The translations under genes and the position numbers were made by a program. From positions 124,001-188,000 of the forward strand of contig NZ_CP014161.1 in NCBI RefSeq assembly GCF_001543175.1: 64,000 nt of DNA, written 5' to 3'. Source of the stretch: Aerococcus urinae. Lineage in GTDB: Bacteria; Bacillota; Bacilli; Lactobacillales; Aerococcaceae. The notes under the pieces are model-generated. The model was not told the origin of the DNA. It did not search any database and was given only the letters and a program-made list of their open reading frames with translations. Positions 26,918 to 36,026 of this stretch are shown here, in pieces (the stretch's first letter is position 1; every line of letters starts with the position of its first letter).

Positions 26918-29464
26918 TTAATAAACATTATTAAAGTAAGCGTCGATGGCATTAGCGGTTGCTTGGACTAATTTGTCTTGGTAATTTGAATCTCTCAAGC
27001 GATTAAGTTCTTGTGGGTTATCCCCAAAGCCGTATTCAATCAAGACGGCAGGAATATCGGTTTCACGTAAGACTGCAAAGGTATTGGATTGAACGCCACG
27101 GTTAATGGCCCCGGTATTACCGATCAATTGGTTTTGGATTTGCTTAGCTAAGTAAGCACTATTGGTAATCCGTTGGGCATTGTTGTGATAAGGGTTAATC
27201 CGAGATGGATAATTGGTAAAGTATTGGTAGTAGTAGGTTTCAATCCCTTGGGCTGTGCCGCGGTTAGCTGCTCCCATGGCATTGTGGTGCATGGAGACAA
27301 AAATGTCAGCATTGGACCCGTTAGCGATTTGGCTACGTTGGAGTAAGCCAGTATCACTGGTCCCAGGACGGTCAGTGAGGACGCGATAGCCACGACTTTG
27401 TAGGACCCGAGTTAATTTATCGGCGAGGTTCTTGTTCAGAGTACCTTCGTTAACGCCAGCGTAAGATGCTCCTGACCAATTGCCATGGCCTGGGTCTAAC
27501 ATGACGGTTCGAACCCCATCAGAGGCTTGCGGAATATTCATTGGCTTGACCGGCGCGTTTGGAATTTGGAGTTCTTGACCATGGGCTAGATAGTTACCAG
27601 TGATCCCATTGGCACTCCGAAGCGCTTGCGGACTGATCCCAAAGGCGCTAGCAATACTATCGACCGTTTCATTAGGGCCGACCGTGTAAACTAAACTAGT
27701 GGTTACCGTGCCTACTTGGTCCTTAGGAATAGTGAGGACTTGGTTGGTGTAGAGCACATTACTGCTTAAACCACTGGCTTGACGAATGCCTTCAACCGTT
27801 ACGCCGTATCTTTTGGCAATAGACCAGAGTGACTCACCGTGACTGACCACGTGTTGGTTTGGCCCAGGCGTCTTGGTACCGCGTTGGACGATTTGGTCGA
27901 CGGGTTCTTTAGTCACTTTTTCATCAATTTGTTGACGGCTGACTTCTTTACCATTTTGGTAAGTAACTTCATAAGTGACAGTCTTTTCGCCGTTTTCACC
28001 TTTTTGGAGGACTTTTTGGCTGCCAGACTTGTAGTCGTTATTGTCGGTATACTTGGTTTGGAAAGGAATGCTTACTTTTTGAGTAAGCATTTTCTTACTG
28101 GTTGGAGCCTTGGTGCCGACATGGACAACTTTATCTTCAGCCGGAACATACTCAACCGTCTTTTCAGTCCGGTTAATTTCTTTACCCGCTTGGCTTTGGA
28201 CGGTGGTTTCAACTACCCGTTTACCTTCCTTACCTTCTTGAACGACTTTTTCTTGACCTAGAGCTAATTGGTCATCAGCAAGGTATCTCACACCTGGTTG
28301 GATAATAAAGGTTTTTTGGCTGGTTGTTGAAGTAATTTCTTCGGCTAGCTTTTCTTGGCCCTTATTGGTATGGTCTTCAGGTGTTTTTTCTGGAACCGGT
28401 TGAGTGGGTTCAGATTTATCCTTATCCTTTTCCTTATCGTCGGCTTTAGGATTGGTTTCAGGTTGAACTTCTTTTTCCTTCACTAGCTTTTCAGTAGGCG
28501 CTTGGTCCTTGTTCTTAGTATTCTGAGTTTTGGAATCCTTGTTTGTTTCTACTTCTTCTAATTTTTCATCGATGACAGTGGGTTGTGCTTCACTTTCTGT
28601 CTTGTTTTGATCTGCTTCAGCTTTTGTTTCGCTGGCATTTTGATTTTCCTTACCAGCATTTTCTTCTGTAAGGGCAGTGTCAACGGACGCAGGGTTTTCT
28701 ACGATATGACCGGTGAGACCGGTTTCTGGATTGGCCGGTTGAGAATTGCCTTGTGCGCTGTTTACGTCACCTGCTTGAGATTGGTTTTGAGGGGCTAAGA
28801 CCGTAATCTTGACATTTTCAGCCAGGTCTTTTTCAATAGCTGCGTCAGTTTCTGCTTGACTTAAGTTTGCGCTGCTGTCGTCTTGACCTTGACCGCTAGT
28901 TGGTGCTTTTTGTTGGCTAGCTTCATTCGCGCTAGTAGCTGGGCTAACTGTTTTAGCTGCTTGAGTGCCAGCCTTGTTTTGGCTTACTGGTGAGAGAATC
29001 CCGGTTAGGAGGTCCCCAGTAAAGATTAGGTGGATATTGCCTAAATGATTAGCTTGAGCCAAGCTATTAAGGTCTTGGCCAGTAGCTTCAGCGAGAACAC
29101 TCAGGGTATCGCCCCATTGGACCACATAAGCTTGGTAACCGGCTGCTTGTTGGCGGGCGATTTCCGCTTTGACTTGGTCGACACTATTCTTGGTCCAAGT
29201 CCCTTTAATACGCTTGAGCGCATCCTGGCTAGCTTGTTTGATTTGTCCATTTTCTGTCAGTTGCTCTTTCCCCGCAAAATTAGAACTGGAAAAGTTTTTA
29301 AATCCTTGACTGGCCAAAGTGTTGACATTGGCTCTGACTTCTTCATTGCCTAATGAAACCGCACCTAGTGAGCCGGCTAGGAGTAAACTAGCGACGACCC
29401 ATTTACCTTTTGATTTGTGCATTGTCTTTTTAGACTTTTTCTCTTGGAAAAAATTGCCTTTCAT
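26918..29464 (-). CDS. Secreted N-acetylmuramoyl-L-alanine amidase with LysM and G5 domains
   Basis: 848-residue cell-wall hydrolase. Order: long signal peptide (KSKGKWVVASLLLAGSLGAVSLG, about residues 18-45); LysM 1 (YVVQWGDTLSVLAEATG, about 113-160); a low-complexity Gln/Ser then Glu/Lys-rich spacer (about 165-375); two G5-type repeats (about 383-540, each ending in a VHVGTKAP or VQRGTKTP turn); LysM 2 (HVVSHGESLWSIAKRYG) and LysM 3 (YTVGPNETVDSIASAFG); and a C-terminal Amidase_3 domain (MLDPGHGNWSGAS, DIFVSMHHNA, LIEYGFGDN) with zinc His/Glu residues. No LPXTG anchor, so it is held by LysM binding. It likely separates daughter cells or turns over peptidoglycan. Confidence 0.93.
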   Translation of the reverse strand: MKGNFFQEKKSKKTMHKSKGKWVVASLLLAGSLGAVSLGNEEVRANVNTLASQGFKNFSSSNFAGKEQLTENGQIKQASQDALKRIKGTWTKNSVDQVKAEIARQQAAGYQAYVVQWGDTLSVLAEATGQDLNSLAQANHLGNIHLIFTGDLLTGILSPVSQNKAGTQAAKTVSPATSANEASQQKAPTSGQGQDDSSANLSQAETDAAIEKDLAENVKITVLAPQNQSQAGDVNSAQGNSQPANPETGLTGHIVENPASVDTALTEENAGKENQNASETKAEADQNKTESEAQPTVIDEKLEEVETNKDSKTQNTKNKDQAPTEKLVKEKEVQPETNPKADDKEKDKDKSEPTQPVPEKTPEDHTNKGQEKLAEEITSTTSQKTFIIQPGVRYLADDQLALGQEKVVQEGKEGKRVVETTVQSQAGKEINRTEKTVEYVPAEDKVVHVGTKAPTSKKMLTQKVSIPFQTKYTDNNDYKSGSQKVLQKGENGEKTVTYEVTYQNGKEVSRQQIDEKVTKEPVDQIVQRGTKTPGPNQHVVSHGESLWSIAKRYGVTVEGIRQASGLSSNVLYTNQVLTIPKDQVGTVTTSLVYTVGPNETVDSIASAFGISPQALRSANGITGNYLAHGQELQIPNAPVKPMNIPQASDGVRTVMLDPGHGNWSGASYAGVNEGTLNKNLADKLTRVLQSRGYRVLTDRPGTSDTGLLQRSQIANGSNADIFVSMHHNAMGAANRGTAQGIETYYYQYFTNYPSRINPYHNNAQRITNSAYLAKQIQNQLIGNTGAINRGVQSNTFAVLRETDIPAVLIEYGFGDNPQELNRLRDSNYQDKLVQATANAIDAYFNNVY

Positions 29465-29753
29465 GCGGATACTCCTTTTATGATTTGTTTATTATTTGAT
29501 TTTAAAAGTTTAAAGCTTTTTAAAAATTGGCTAGACAAATAATATTGTAACAGGAATTTTAAAAATGTTCATTAAAATATAAAATAATTTGCAAAAATTG
29601 TGCTTATATCGATCAATAAAAAAGAGCAATTGCCTTTATTCAAGGGGCGATGTTTAAAAGCTTAATTAGCTGGCTAGGTTTTGATTGGCTTGGACAAAGA
29701 CATATATGCTATGATAAACAAGCTTGTATTTGTGAAAAAGAAAAGAGGTATTT

Positions 29754-30722
29754 ATGTTAAAACGAATTGCGAAAATTCCCGCGGGGACTTTCTTAGTACC
29801 AATGATCATTTCTATGTTATTGATTTCTTTCTTCCCCGGCATGTATGATGTCTTTGGCGGAACAACCCAGTCAGCCTTCCAGCAGGGAACTAGTGCGGTG
29901 ATTGGTTTCCTGGTTTTTGCAGCAGGAACAACTTTAGATTTTAAGAAAATTGGGCCCCTGCTTAAACGCCACTTGCCCATGGTGGTCTTCAAGTTGCTTT
30001 TATCTACCTTGTATATTTTGGCTTTCTATTGGCTCTTCGGGGTTGAAGGGGTCCTAGGGATTAACCTATTAACTTTTGCCTGTGTGATATATTCGCTCAA
30101 CCCAGCTGTGGCCTTAGCTATCCACAATGAATATGGTGACCAACAATTTGGTGCTGTTTATGGTATCTACGGTATTCTCGGCATGTCTTTTACTCCCTTA
30201 ATTCTGCTCAGTGTCCTTACTGCCAATGGTGGCGGCGCTGGAATTGATTGGGATCCGATTATATCGATCTTTCTTCCGCTGATTGTTGGGGCCTTATTAG
30301 GGAATATTGACCCTGATTTTGCGGATTTTTTCTCGCCCCTGATTGGTAAACTGCTGCCTTTCTTAGGCTGGAATTTAGGGGTAGGGATGAACTTGATGGA
30401 TGCTGTTTCTTCTGGATTGTCTGGTTTAGTAATGGCAGGTCTCTTTATGGTCTTGATGTTGCCTTTAATTCTATTTGATAAGTATGTGACTAAGGTCAAT
30501 GATGGGGTAGACGGTGTGGCTATCTGGAATGTAGCGGGGATGTCGGTCGCTAACCCGGCTATTATTGGAGCTGCCTTACCTGTCGCTTTTGCCACTCAGG
30601 TGACCTCGGCTACCGCTATCGTGATGATGGTATGTATTATTACTTCTCTCGCTTCACCTGCCTTAGCGCAAAAACTTTCTAAGGAAAGTGAAGCCGAATG
30701 CTTAGAGCGGGAACTGTCTTAA
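29754..30722 (+). CDS. 2-keto-3-deoxygluconate permease family transporter (KdgT-like)
   Basis: 322 residues with about ten membrane segments and the KdgT-family start KRIAKIPAGTFLVPMIISMLL. Characteristic are FPGMYDVFGGTTQSAF, SLNPAVALAIHNEYGD and WNVAGMSVANPAIIGAALP. It is a proton symporter for ketodeoxygluconate or a related sugar acid. No kdg catabolic gene is next to it, so the substrate is inferred from family only. AAAGAGG precedes the ATG. Confidence 0.85.
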   Translation: MLKRIAKIPAGTFLVPMIISMLLISFFPGMYDVFGGTTQSAFQQGTSAVIGFLVFAAGTTLDFKKIGPLLKRHLPMVVFKLLLSTLYILAFYWLFGVEGVLGINLLTFACVIYSLNPAVALAIHNEYGDQQFGAVYGIYGILGMSFTPLILLSVLTANGGGAGIDWDPIISIFLPLIVGALLGNIDPDFADFFSPLIGKLLPFLGWNLGVGMNLMDAVSSGLSGLVMAGLFMVLMLPLILFDKYVTKVNDGVDGVAIWNVAGMSVANPAIIGAALPVAFATQVTSATAIVMMVCIITSLASPALAQKLSKESEAECLERELS

Positions 30723-30743
30723 AGGTTTTATATATAAAAAGTA

Positions 30744-30790
30744 AAGGCACTTAAATAGCGCTGATAGAAGCTGCTATTTAAGTGCTTTTT
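30744..30790. terminator. Bidirectional intrinsic terminator
   Basis: GCACTTAAATAGC and GCTATTTAAGTGC form a perfect 13-bp stem followed by five T, between convergent genes. Confidence 0.88.
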
Positions 30791-30796
30791 GCTAGT

Positions 30797-31417
30797 TTAG
30801 AAGTTAATTTCTAAAGGATTAGTTTGAAGTTGTTGGAACTCTGGTTCGTTAATAAAGAGTTCCCAATTTAAAGTGATGCCTGAAATGTCAGTGTCTTTAA
30901 TCTTTTCGAATACTCCTGTGTCGACTTTAGCTTTGGGTAAAACAGTGTGATCACCAATTAGGTTCGAAGGTGAAATTTGTTCTCCAGAAGAAGTAACGAT
31001 TTTAGGCATACCAATATTATCGATTTGTGAATCAGTTTGATTATCAAAATTAAAGTTTACTTGAATAAGCTTATCGCCATTTTGGTAGCCGGTCACATCA
31101 TAGATAGAATCTTTTTTAATATCAGATAATTCTACAATTTTAATATCATTGACCGATACAGAAATATTTTCAGCAATATCTTGCTTACCTTCGGGTTTAT
31201 GTATAGCTAAAAGGGTTGCTTTAGCTTCGTTTCTCGTGGTAAATTCTCCTACATTTTCAAGAGGAGCATTACCTACGTCCTTTGGATCCGTATCATTTTG
31301 TTTCTCTTGAACCGAAGTGGTTGCTGAATTAGATTGTTCAGCTTCGGCGCCTTGGTCATTGGATTGGCATCCTGCAAGTAATGCTAAACTTGTTAAAAAT
31401 AACAGTGTTTTCTTCAT
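30797..31417 (-). CDS. Lipoprotein with predicted Ig-like (DUF4352/DUF5067-type) domain
   Basis: 206 residues. Lipobox LALLAGCQS (Cys at about residue 17), a polar Gln/Asp/Ser-rich linker to about residue 60, then a beta-rich domain with QVNFNFDNQTDSQI and GITLNWELFI, like the secreted beta-sandwich lipoproteins common in Firmicutes. ATG 31417 is chosen because it starts a good signal peptide and has TGGGGA upstream. Function unknown; anchored outside the membrane. Confidence 0.72.
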   Translation of the reverse strand: MKKTLLFLTSLALLAGCQSNDQGAEAEQSNSATTSVQEKQNDTDPKDVGNAPLENVGEFTTRNEAKATLLAIHKPEGKQDIAENISVSVNDIKIVELSDIKKDSIYDVTGYQNGDKLIQVNFNFDNQTDSQIDNIGMPKIVTSSGEQISPSNLIGDHTVLPKAKVDTGVFEKIKDTDISGITLNWELFINEPEFQQLQTNPLEINF

Positions 31418-31638
31418 ATAAATTCCCCATTTCTTAATAATTATTTTCATAGTATCATTAATGGTTATATAAAAGCTATAAATTACTGATAAAAAATTAT
31501 ATATTGTATAAGTATGAAAGAGTGATCAAATGTATTGATCACAGACCATAAAAATTTAGGGCTTGTATCTGGATGAAAAAAATATATAATAGACCTATTG
31601 AAAATTACTTATTTAAAGTAAGTGAAAGGGTGACATTG

Positions 31639-32952
31639 ATGTTTGACTTATTAGCATTAATTACGATTCTATTATTATTTATTCTTTTACGCTGGCAGGC
31701 CAGTCAAGGCAAATCCTTTACTGTACGAGTCTTAACCGCAACCTTGTTAGGAATCGGGGCTGGTCTAGTTTTTGCTGGTCATACGACCTACGTGGGGGCA
31801 ATTGGGACTATCTATGCCCACTTATTGAAGGCGATTGTGGTACCGGTCCTATTTTTCTCCATTATCTCAACGGTTTCTTCCTTAGGAAACCTAAAAACTT
31901 TAACCACGATTGGAAGTAAAACCATCGGCGTGCTTTCCCTTCATAACGTTTTAGCCTCAGCGACCACTATCGTCGTAGCCTTGGCTTTAGGGGTGGGGCG
32001 TAACGCGCATATTGATCTGCCTAGCAATGTGGAAGTCAAGGAAGTTCCAAGCCTAGCTCAAGCCGTGATTAATTTCTTTCCGCAAAACATTATTGAAGAC
32101 GCGGCTAATAACCGGGTGATTCCAATTATTGTCTTTTCCTTATTTGTTGGTATCGCCATCCTCACTTATCAGAACAAAGCAGAAATCAAGGCCTTTACTG
32201 ATTTTATCGATGCTGGTCACCAAGTTATCTTTAAGGTGGCTGCCTTGATTACCCGCTTTACCCCTTACGCTGTTCTAGCGCTCTTAACGGATAAGCTAGG
32301 TGGTTTGAATTTAGCTTCCTTAGGGTCCTTATTATTAGCCTTGGCAACTTTATACTTAGTGACGCTTTTCCATTCTTCAGTCACCACAGGAGCTATTATT
32401 GGTCTCTTAGGGCGGCTCAATCCTGTGATTTATTTGAAGAAATTCTTCTCCGTGTGGATGATTGCCTTTTCTACCCAAAGTTCAGTAGGTTCAGTGCCTG
32501 CTAATGTGAGTGCTCAAAAGGACATGGGGGTGCCAGAACACATTGCTTCCTTTACTTCTTCTATTGGAACCACCTTTGGCATGCCAGGCTGTGCCGCGGC
32601 TTGGCCGGTTCTCTTAGCGATCTTTACCATTAACGCTTTAGGATTGGACTTTGGTCTAGTGGATTATCTTTACATGGTGGTTGTCGCCCTCTTGGTATCA
32701 GCGGGGACAGTCGGAGTTCCTGGTACAGCGACTATTACTGCGACCGCTATGTTTACGGCTATTGGCCTGCCGGTAGAAATGATTATTGTCTTGACTCCAA
32801 TTTCAGCCGTTGCAGATATGGCTAGAACCGCAACCAATGTCACTGCTTCGGGTTCGACCGGGCTTTTGGTTGCCCGCTTTGAAAAGGTCTTAAACCTTGA
32901 CCAATACTATGAAAATGATGGGCAAGAAGGTAAGGCTTACGCAAATTCATAA
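31639..32952 (+). CDS. Dicarboxylate/amino-acid:cation symporter (DAACS; TcyP-like)
   Basis: 437 residues. Glutamate-transporter fold with family motifs AHLLKAIVVPVLFFSIISTV, AFSTQSSVGSVPANV (hairpin 1), GTTFGMPGCAAAWPVL (TM7) and VSAGTVGVPGTATITATAMF (hairpin 2). The overall shape resembles TcyP cystine symporters, but the substrate is inference. ATG 31639 follows GAAAGGG; upstream in-frame ATGs lack a ribosome site. Confidence 0.87.
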   Translation: MFDLLALITILLLFILLRWQASQGKSFTVRVLTATLLGIGAGLVFAGHTTYVGAIGTIYAHLLKAIVVPVLFFSIISTVSSLGNLKTLTTIGSKTIGVLSLHNVLASATTIVVALALGVGRNAHIDLPSNVEVKEVPSLAQAVINFFPQNIIEDAANNRVIPIIVFSLFVGIAILTYQNKAEIKAFTDFIDAGHQVIFKVAALITRFTPYAVLALLTDKLGGLNLASLGSLLLALATLYLVTLFHSSVTTGAIIGLLGRLNPVIYLKKFFSVWMIAFSTQSSVGSVPANVSAQKDMGVPEHIASFTSSIGTTFGMPGCAAAWPVLLAIFTINALGLDFGLVDYLYMVVVALLVSAGTVGVPGTATITATAMFTAIGLPVEMIIVLTPISAVADMARTATNVTASGSTGLLVARFEKVLNLDQYYENDGQEGKAYANS

Positions 32953-32969
32953 TGAATGACTCAAAAGTA

Positions 32970-33020
32970 AAAAGCGTGTGATTAGTCCACTTTGTTTGAA
33001 CTAGCCACACGCTTTTCTTT
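32970..33020. terminator. Bidirectional intrinsic terminator
   Basis: AAAAGCGTGTG and CACACGCTTTT with an inner TTAGT/ACTAG pairing, between convergent genes. Confidence 0.8.
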
Positions 33021-33022
33021 GA

Positions 33023-33463
33023 TTATTGGTTAATTTCGCGGCGGTTTTCTATGACTAGATTACCTAAGAAGCGGTAGAGGGGCAGGATGTCAGTTTGCTT
33101 AGGAAATTCAAAGGTCAAGTTTTGGGTGTCTTCCTCACGGGGACGACGGTAAATGTTTTTTAGATAGGTGATGGTGATCTCGCTATCATCAAAGGCCAGT
33201 CCGGCACTCTCCATTTCTACATCAACGATGTGGCTGAGGTAAAGGGAACGGAGGGCAGTTTTCTTTCCGCTGGCTCCTTGTTTATCGACTAAGATAATAC
33301 GAATATTAGTAAAGATGATGGCGTCCCGAACCAATTGATAGCCGGAATAAATTTCTTCATCTTTAAAGAGGAAGTCGCCATATTCTTCGTTTAGCTCTTG
33401 TTGATCCTTTTGAGAAAAGTTTCCCAGGGCCCCTTGCATTAAGTTACTCAAATTAAAAGCCAT
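33023..33463 (-). CDS. PH-domain protein (bacterial PH, YvbH-like)
   Basis: 146 residues, no membrane segment. YSGYQLVRDAIIFTNIRIILVDKQGASGKK and SLYLSHIVDVEMESAG match the bacterial pleckstrin-homology fold: strands that begin 'V/L-RD-hh-hTN-R-hhhhD'. Starts at ATG 33463 behind AAGGAG. Role unknown; bacterial PH proteins of this kind form ring oligomers. Confidence 0.78.
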   Translation of the reverse strand: MAFNLSNLMQGALGNFSQKDQQELNEEYGDFLFKDEEIYSGYQLVRDAIIFTNIRIILVDKQGASGKKTALRSLYLSHIVDVEMESAGLAFDDSEITITYLKNIYRRPREEDTQNLTFEFPKQTDILPLYRFLGNLVIENRREINQ

Positions 33464-33544
33464 CTTGTCATACTCCTTCACAGATTATTTACCCCATCCT
33501 AACACAGTCCGTTCAGGAGAGGAAGAAATTGCCCTTTGTTGGAT

Positions 33545-33592
33545 AAAAAGACCGCTAAGGCTTAGCAGATTGAAGCTAAACTTTAGCGGCCT
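33545..33592 (-). terminator. Intrinsic terminator of the brnQ-type gene
   Basis: CCGCTAA...TTTAGCGG with an inner TTAGC/GCTAA stem; five T follow on the minus strand. Confidence 0.75.
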
Positions 33593-33599
33593 GGATTAA

Positions 33600-34922
33600 T
33601 TAAGTATTGCTTGCTGGCTCTTTATCTTTCATGGCAGCGTAGAGACTGAAGGCGCCAGCGACTAATAATGCTGGCAAGAGCCACTCTAAACCCAGTTGAC
33701 TAAGAGGAAGCTGGTAAGTGAATTGGGCGAGCGGGCCAAAGAGGCTTTCGAGCGCGCCTAACCCAGTGCCAGCCAAGGCTTGAACCAGTCCCACGGCTCC
33801 AGCGCCAATAACGGCCCCCGTATAGGTTAAGTCGTAGCTGATTTTTCGGTCAAAGACGGAGAAGAGAATCAGCACCATGAAAATAGGATAGATGGTAGTT
33901 AATACAAAGGAAGCCAGGAAAATGATCTGGTTAGTTCCTAAGAGAGAAATCAAAAATTCAATGGCGACGGCTACCAGGGTGATGGCTTGGTAGGACCAAC
34001 GTCCCTTGGAGACTTCCACAAAGAAGTTACTAAAGGCAGAGGTGAGCCCAATAGCGGTGGTTAAACAAGCCAGGGCGACACAAATTCCCATAATTAAGTG
34101 CCCCCATTGCCCTAGGATCGCGGTCACCGTTCCATTGAAACTCGCAGTCCGGTCAATATTCACACCCATCAAGCTGGAAACCGTTGAACCAGCGTAAGTC
34201 AGGGAGAGGTAAACCACAGCTAAGAGAACAAAGGCAACCAATCCAACTAAGGCGCCGGCTTTCATTTGGGTTTTCTTGTCACTGTAGCCGCGAGCCTTTA
34301 ATTCTGACATGACAATGCTTGCCATTAAGGAAGCCCCTAGAGCATCCATGGTTTGATAGCCTTCTTTAAAGCCATAGGCGAAGGCTTGGTCAATTTGACT
34401 GGGGGCTGCAGGAGCTGGTGGATTGAATAGGGTAACCAGGACTAAGAAAAAGAGAATAATTAGAATCCCCGGGGTAAGATATTTACCGATATTATTAATT
34501 ACTTTACTTGGATTTAAGGCCAGGTAAGCGGTCAAAGCGAAGAAAACCAGACTACTTAGCCAAATGGGAATATTGGGCCAGAGCGACTGGATAAAGACCT
34601 CATGGGTGGTTGCTCCAGTCCGCGGTACTGAAAAGAGCGGTCCAATTAAGATAATGGCAATTCCGGCTAGGACAGTCCCGAATTGAGGGTGGATCCGCTT
34701 ACCCAGGTCGTTGGCCCGACCGCCTAGGTAGATGGTAACTAATACTCCTAAGATTGGGAAGAAGGGGTCAGAGGTGAGAAAGCCCAGGGCAGCACTCAGC
34801 CAACTTTCCCCACTGACGATCCCTAGGTAAGGAGGAAAGATTAAATTCCCAGCGCCAAAAAAGATCGCAAAGAGGGCAAAGCCGATAATTAAAATGTCTT
34901 TGGTTTTTATTGTCATGATCAT
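33600..34922 (-). CDS. Branched-chain amino acid:cation symporter (BrnQ family)
   Basis: 440 residues, about 12 membrane helices. LFAIFFGAGNLIFPPYLG and GPLFSVPRTGATTHEVF are BrnQ hallmarks, as is EGYQTMDALGASLMASIVM. It imports leucine, isoleucine and valine with Na+ or H+. ATG 34916 (third codon) may be the true start. A second BrnQ paralogue lies at 49320-50669 in the same window. Confidence 0.93.
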   Translation of the reverse strand: MIMTIKTKDILIIGFALFAIFFGAGNLIFPPYLGIVSGESWLSAALGFLTSDPFFPILGVLVTIYLGGRANDLGKRIHPQFGTVLAGIAIILIGPLFSVPRTGATTHEVFIQSLWPNIPIWLSSLVFFALTAYLALNPSKVINNIGKYLTPGILIILFFLVLVTLFNPPAPAAPSQIDQAFAYGFKEGYQTMDALGASLMASIVMSELKARGYSDKKTQMKAGALVGLVAFVLLAVVYLSLTYAGSTVSSLMGVNIDRTASFNGTVTAILGQWGHLIMGICVALACLTTAIGLTSAFSNFFVEVSKGRWSYQAITLVAVAIEFLISLLGTNQIIFLASFVLTTIYPIFMVLILFSVFDRKISYDLTYTGAVIGAGAVGLVQALAGTGLGALESLFGPLAQFTYQLPLSQLGLEWLLPALLVAGAFSLYAAMKDKEPASNT

Positions 34923-35249
34923 TTCTCTTTCTGTCTATTTCGTGCTTATTTTTCTCTATAATCAAATCAATAGGACATATAATAGCATAAAATTGTTCCC
35001 TTGCGACAAAGGAATCAGCCATCTGGGCAAGTTTTTATAGGAAAACAGCAGATTCAAAAGTTTGCTTAGTCGGGAATGACTTTTATTAAAAGTCAGACAA
35101 AAAATCGACCGAAATATTTGGCTAAAAGACTTGTCAACTGGGGGCGATTTGTATATATTGGCTAGTAATGATTAATCGTGTCTGAATAGAAAGGGGTTTT
35201 TAGTCCAGGCAGATGGCTAGTCAATGATAGAGAGAAAGGAAGAAAGTTT
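34923..35249. other. Divergent intergenic region with promoter and palindrome
   Basis: A clear plus-strand promoter, TTGTCA (35131-35136)-17 bp-TATATT (35154-35159), serves the DUF554 gene. A perfect 9-1-9 inverted repeat, TGACTTTTATTAAAAGTCA (35077-35095), lies about 35 bp upstream of it and may bind a regulator. No gene seen. Confidence 0.6.
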
Positions 35250-35954
35250 ATGGCAATAACGGGCGCGTTGGTGAATGCTGGCTTGATTTTACTAGCTGGT
35301 ATCTTGGGGAGGTTTTTTGGGCATTTTATCCAGGACGATTTGGCTAAGGCTATTAATCAGGTCTTAGGTCTGTCGGTGGTTTTGATCGCTATTCAAGGCG
35401 CCTTGACCACAAAGAGTATTATCGTCGTCATTTTATCCATGGTGGTCGGGGTCATTATAGGCCAGCTGATGGATATTGATGGCCGGCTTAACCGCTGGGG
35501 AAATCGGATTCAAAGTCGGCTTGCAGGTCCAGACCCTGAGTCGCAATTTGCTGAAGGCTTAGTCACAGCGGTTTTGATTACTTGTGTTGGTGCTATGGGC
35601 ATTGTAGGAGCTATCCAGTCCGGCTTATATCATGACCATGCGACCTTATTTGCTAAATCGATTTTGGATTTTATTATTGTACTCATCCTTGGGGCAACTT
35701 ATGGGATGAGTCCAGCCTTTGCCAGTCTACCGATTCTCCTCTATGAAGGAGGCATTGCTCTCTTAGCTCAGTGGCTAGCCCCTTACTTGCCGGAAGCCTC
35801 CCTCAACGAGCTATCGGCGGTTGGGTCACTGCTAGTAGGAGTGATTGGCCTTAGTCTTTTTGGGGTCAAAGATTTCAAAGTCTCTAACATGTTGCCAGCT
35901 ACCTTCATTCCACTGATTCTGGTACCACTCTTTCAATATTTGGGCTTATATTAA
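35250..35954 (+). CDS. DUF554 family membrane protein
   Basis: 234 residues, about seven membrane segments. GALVNAGLILLAGILGRFFG at the start and ITCVGAMGIVGAIQSGLYHD, SILDFIIVLILGATYGMS and SAVGSLLVGVIGLSLFG are typical of DUF554 (YdfK-like) proteins, putative transporters of unknown substrate. AAAGGAAG upstream; strong promoter further upstream; terminator follows. Confidence 0.88.
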   Translation: MAITGALVNAGLILLAGILGRFFGHFIQDDLAKAINQVLGLSVVLIAIQGALTTKSIIVVILSMVVGVIIGQLMDIDGRLNRWGNRIQSRLAGPDPESQFAEGLVTAVLITCVGAMGIVGAIQSGLYHDHATLFAKSILDFIIVLILGATYGMSPAFASLPILLYEGGIALLAQWLAPYLPEASLNELSAVGSLLVGVIGLSLFGVKDFKVSNMLPATFIPLILVPLFQYLGLY

Positions 35955-35959
35955 ATAAA

Positions 35960-35998
35960 AATGCTTCCGCTAAGACTTAGACTGCGGAAGCATTTTTT
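35960..35998. terminator. Bidirectional intrinsic terminator
   Basis: AATGCTTCCGC and GCGGAAGCATT flanked by A- and T-runs, between convergent genes. Confidence 0.88.
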
Positions 35999-36026
35999 AA
36001 TTATATTTCAAATCCCTTATGACAAA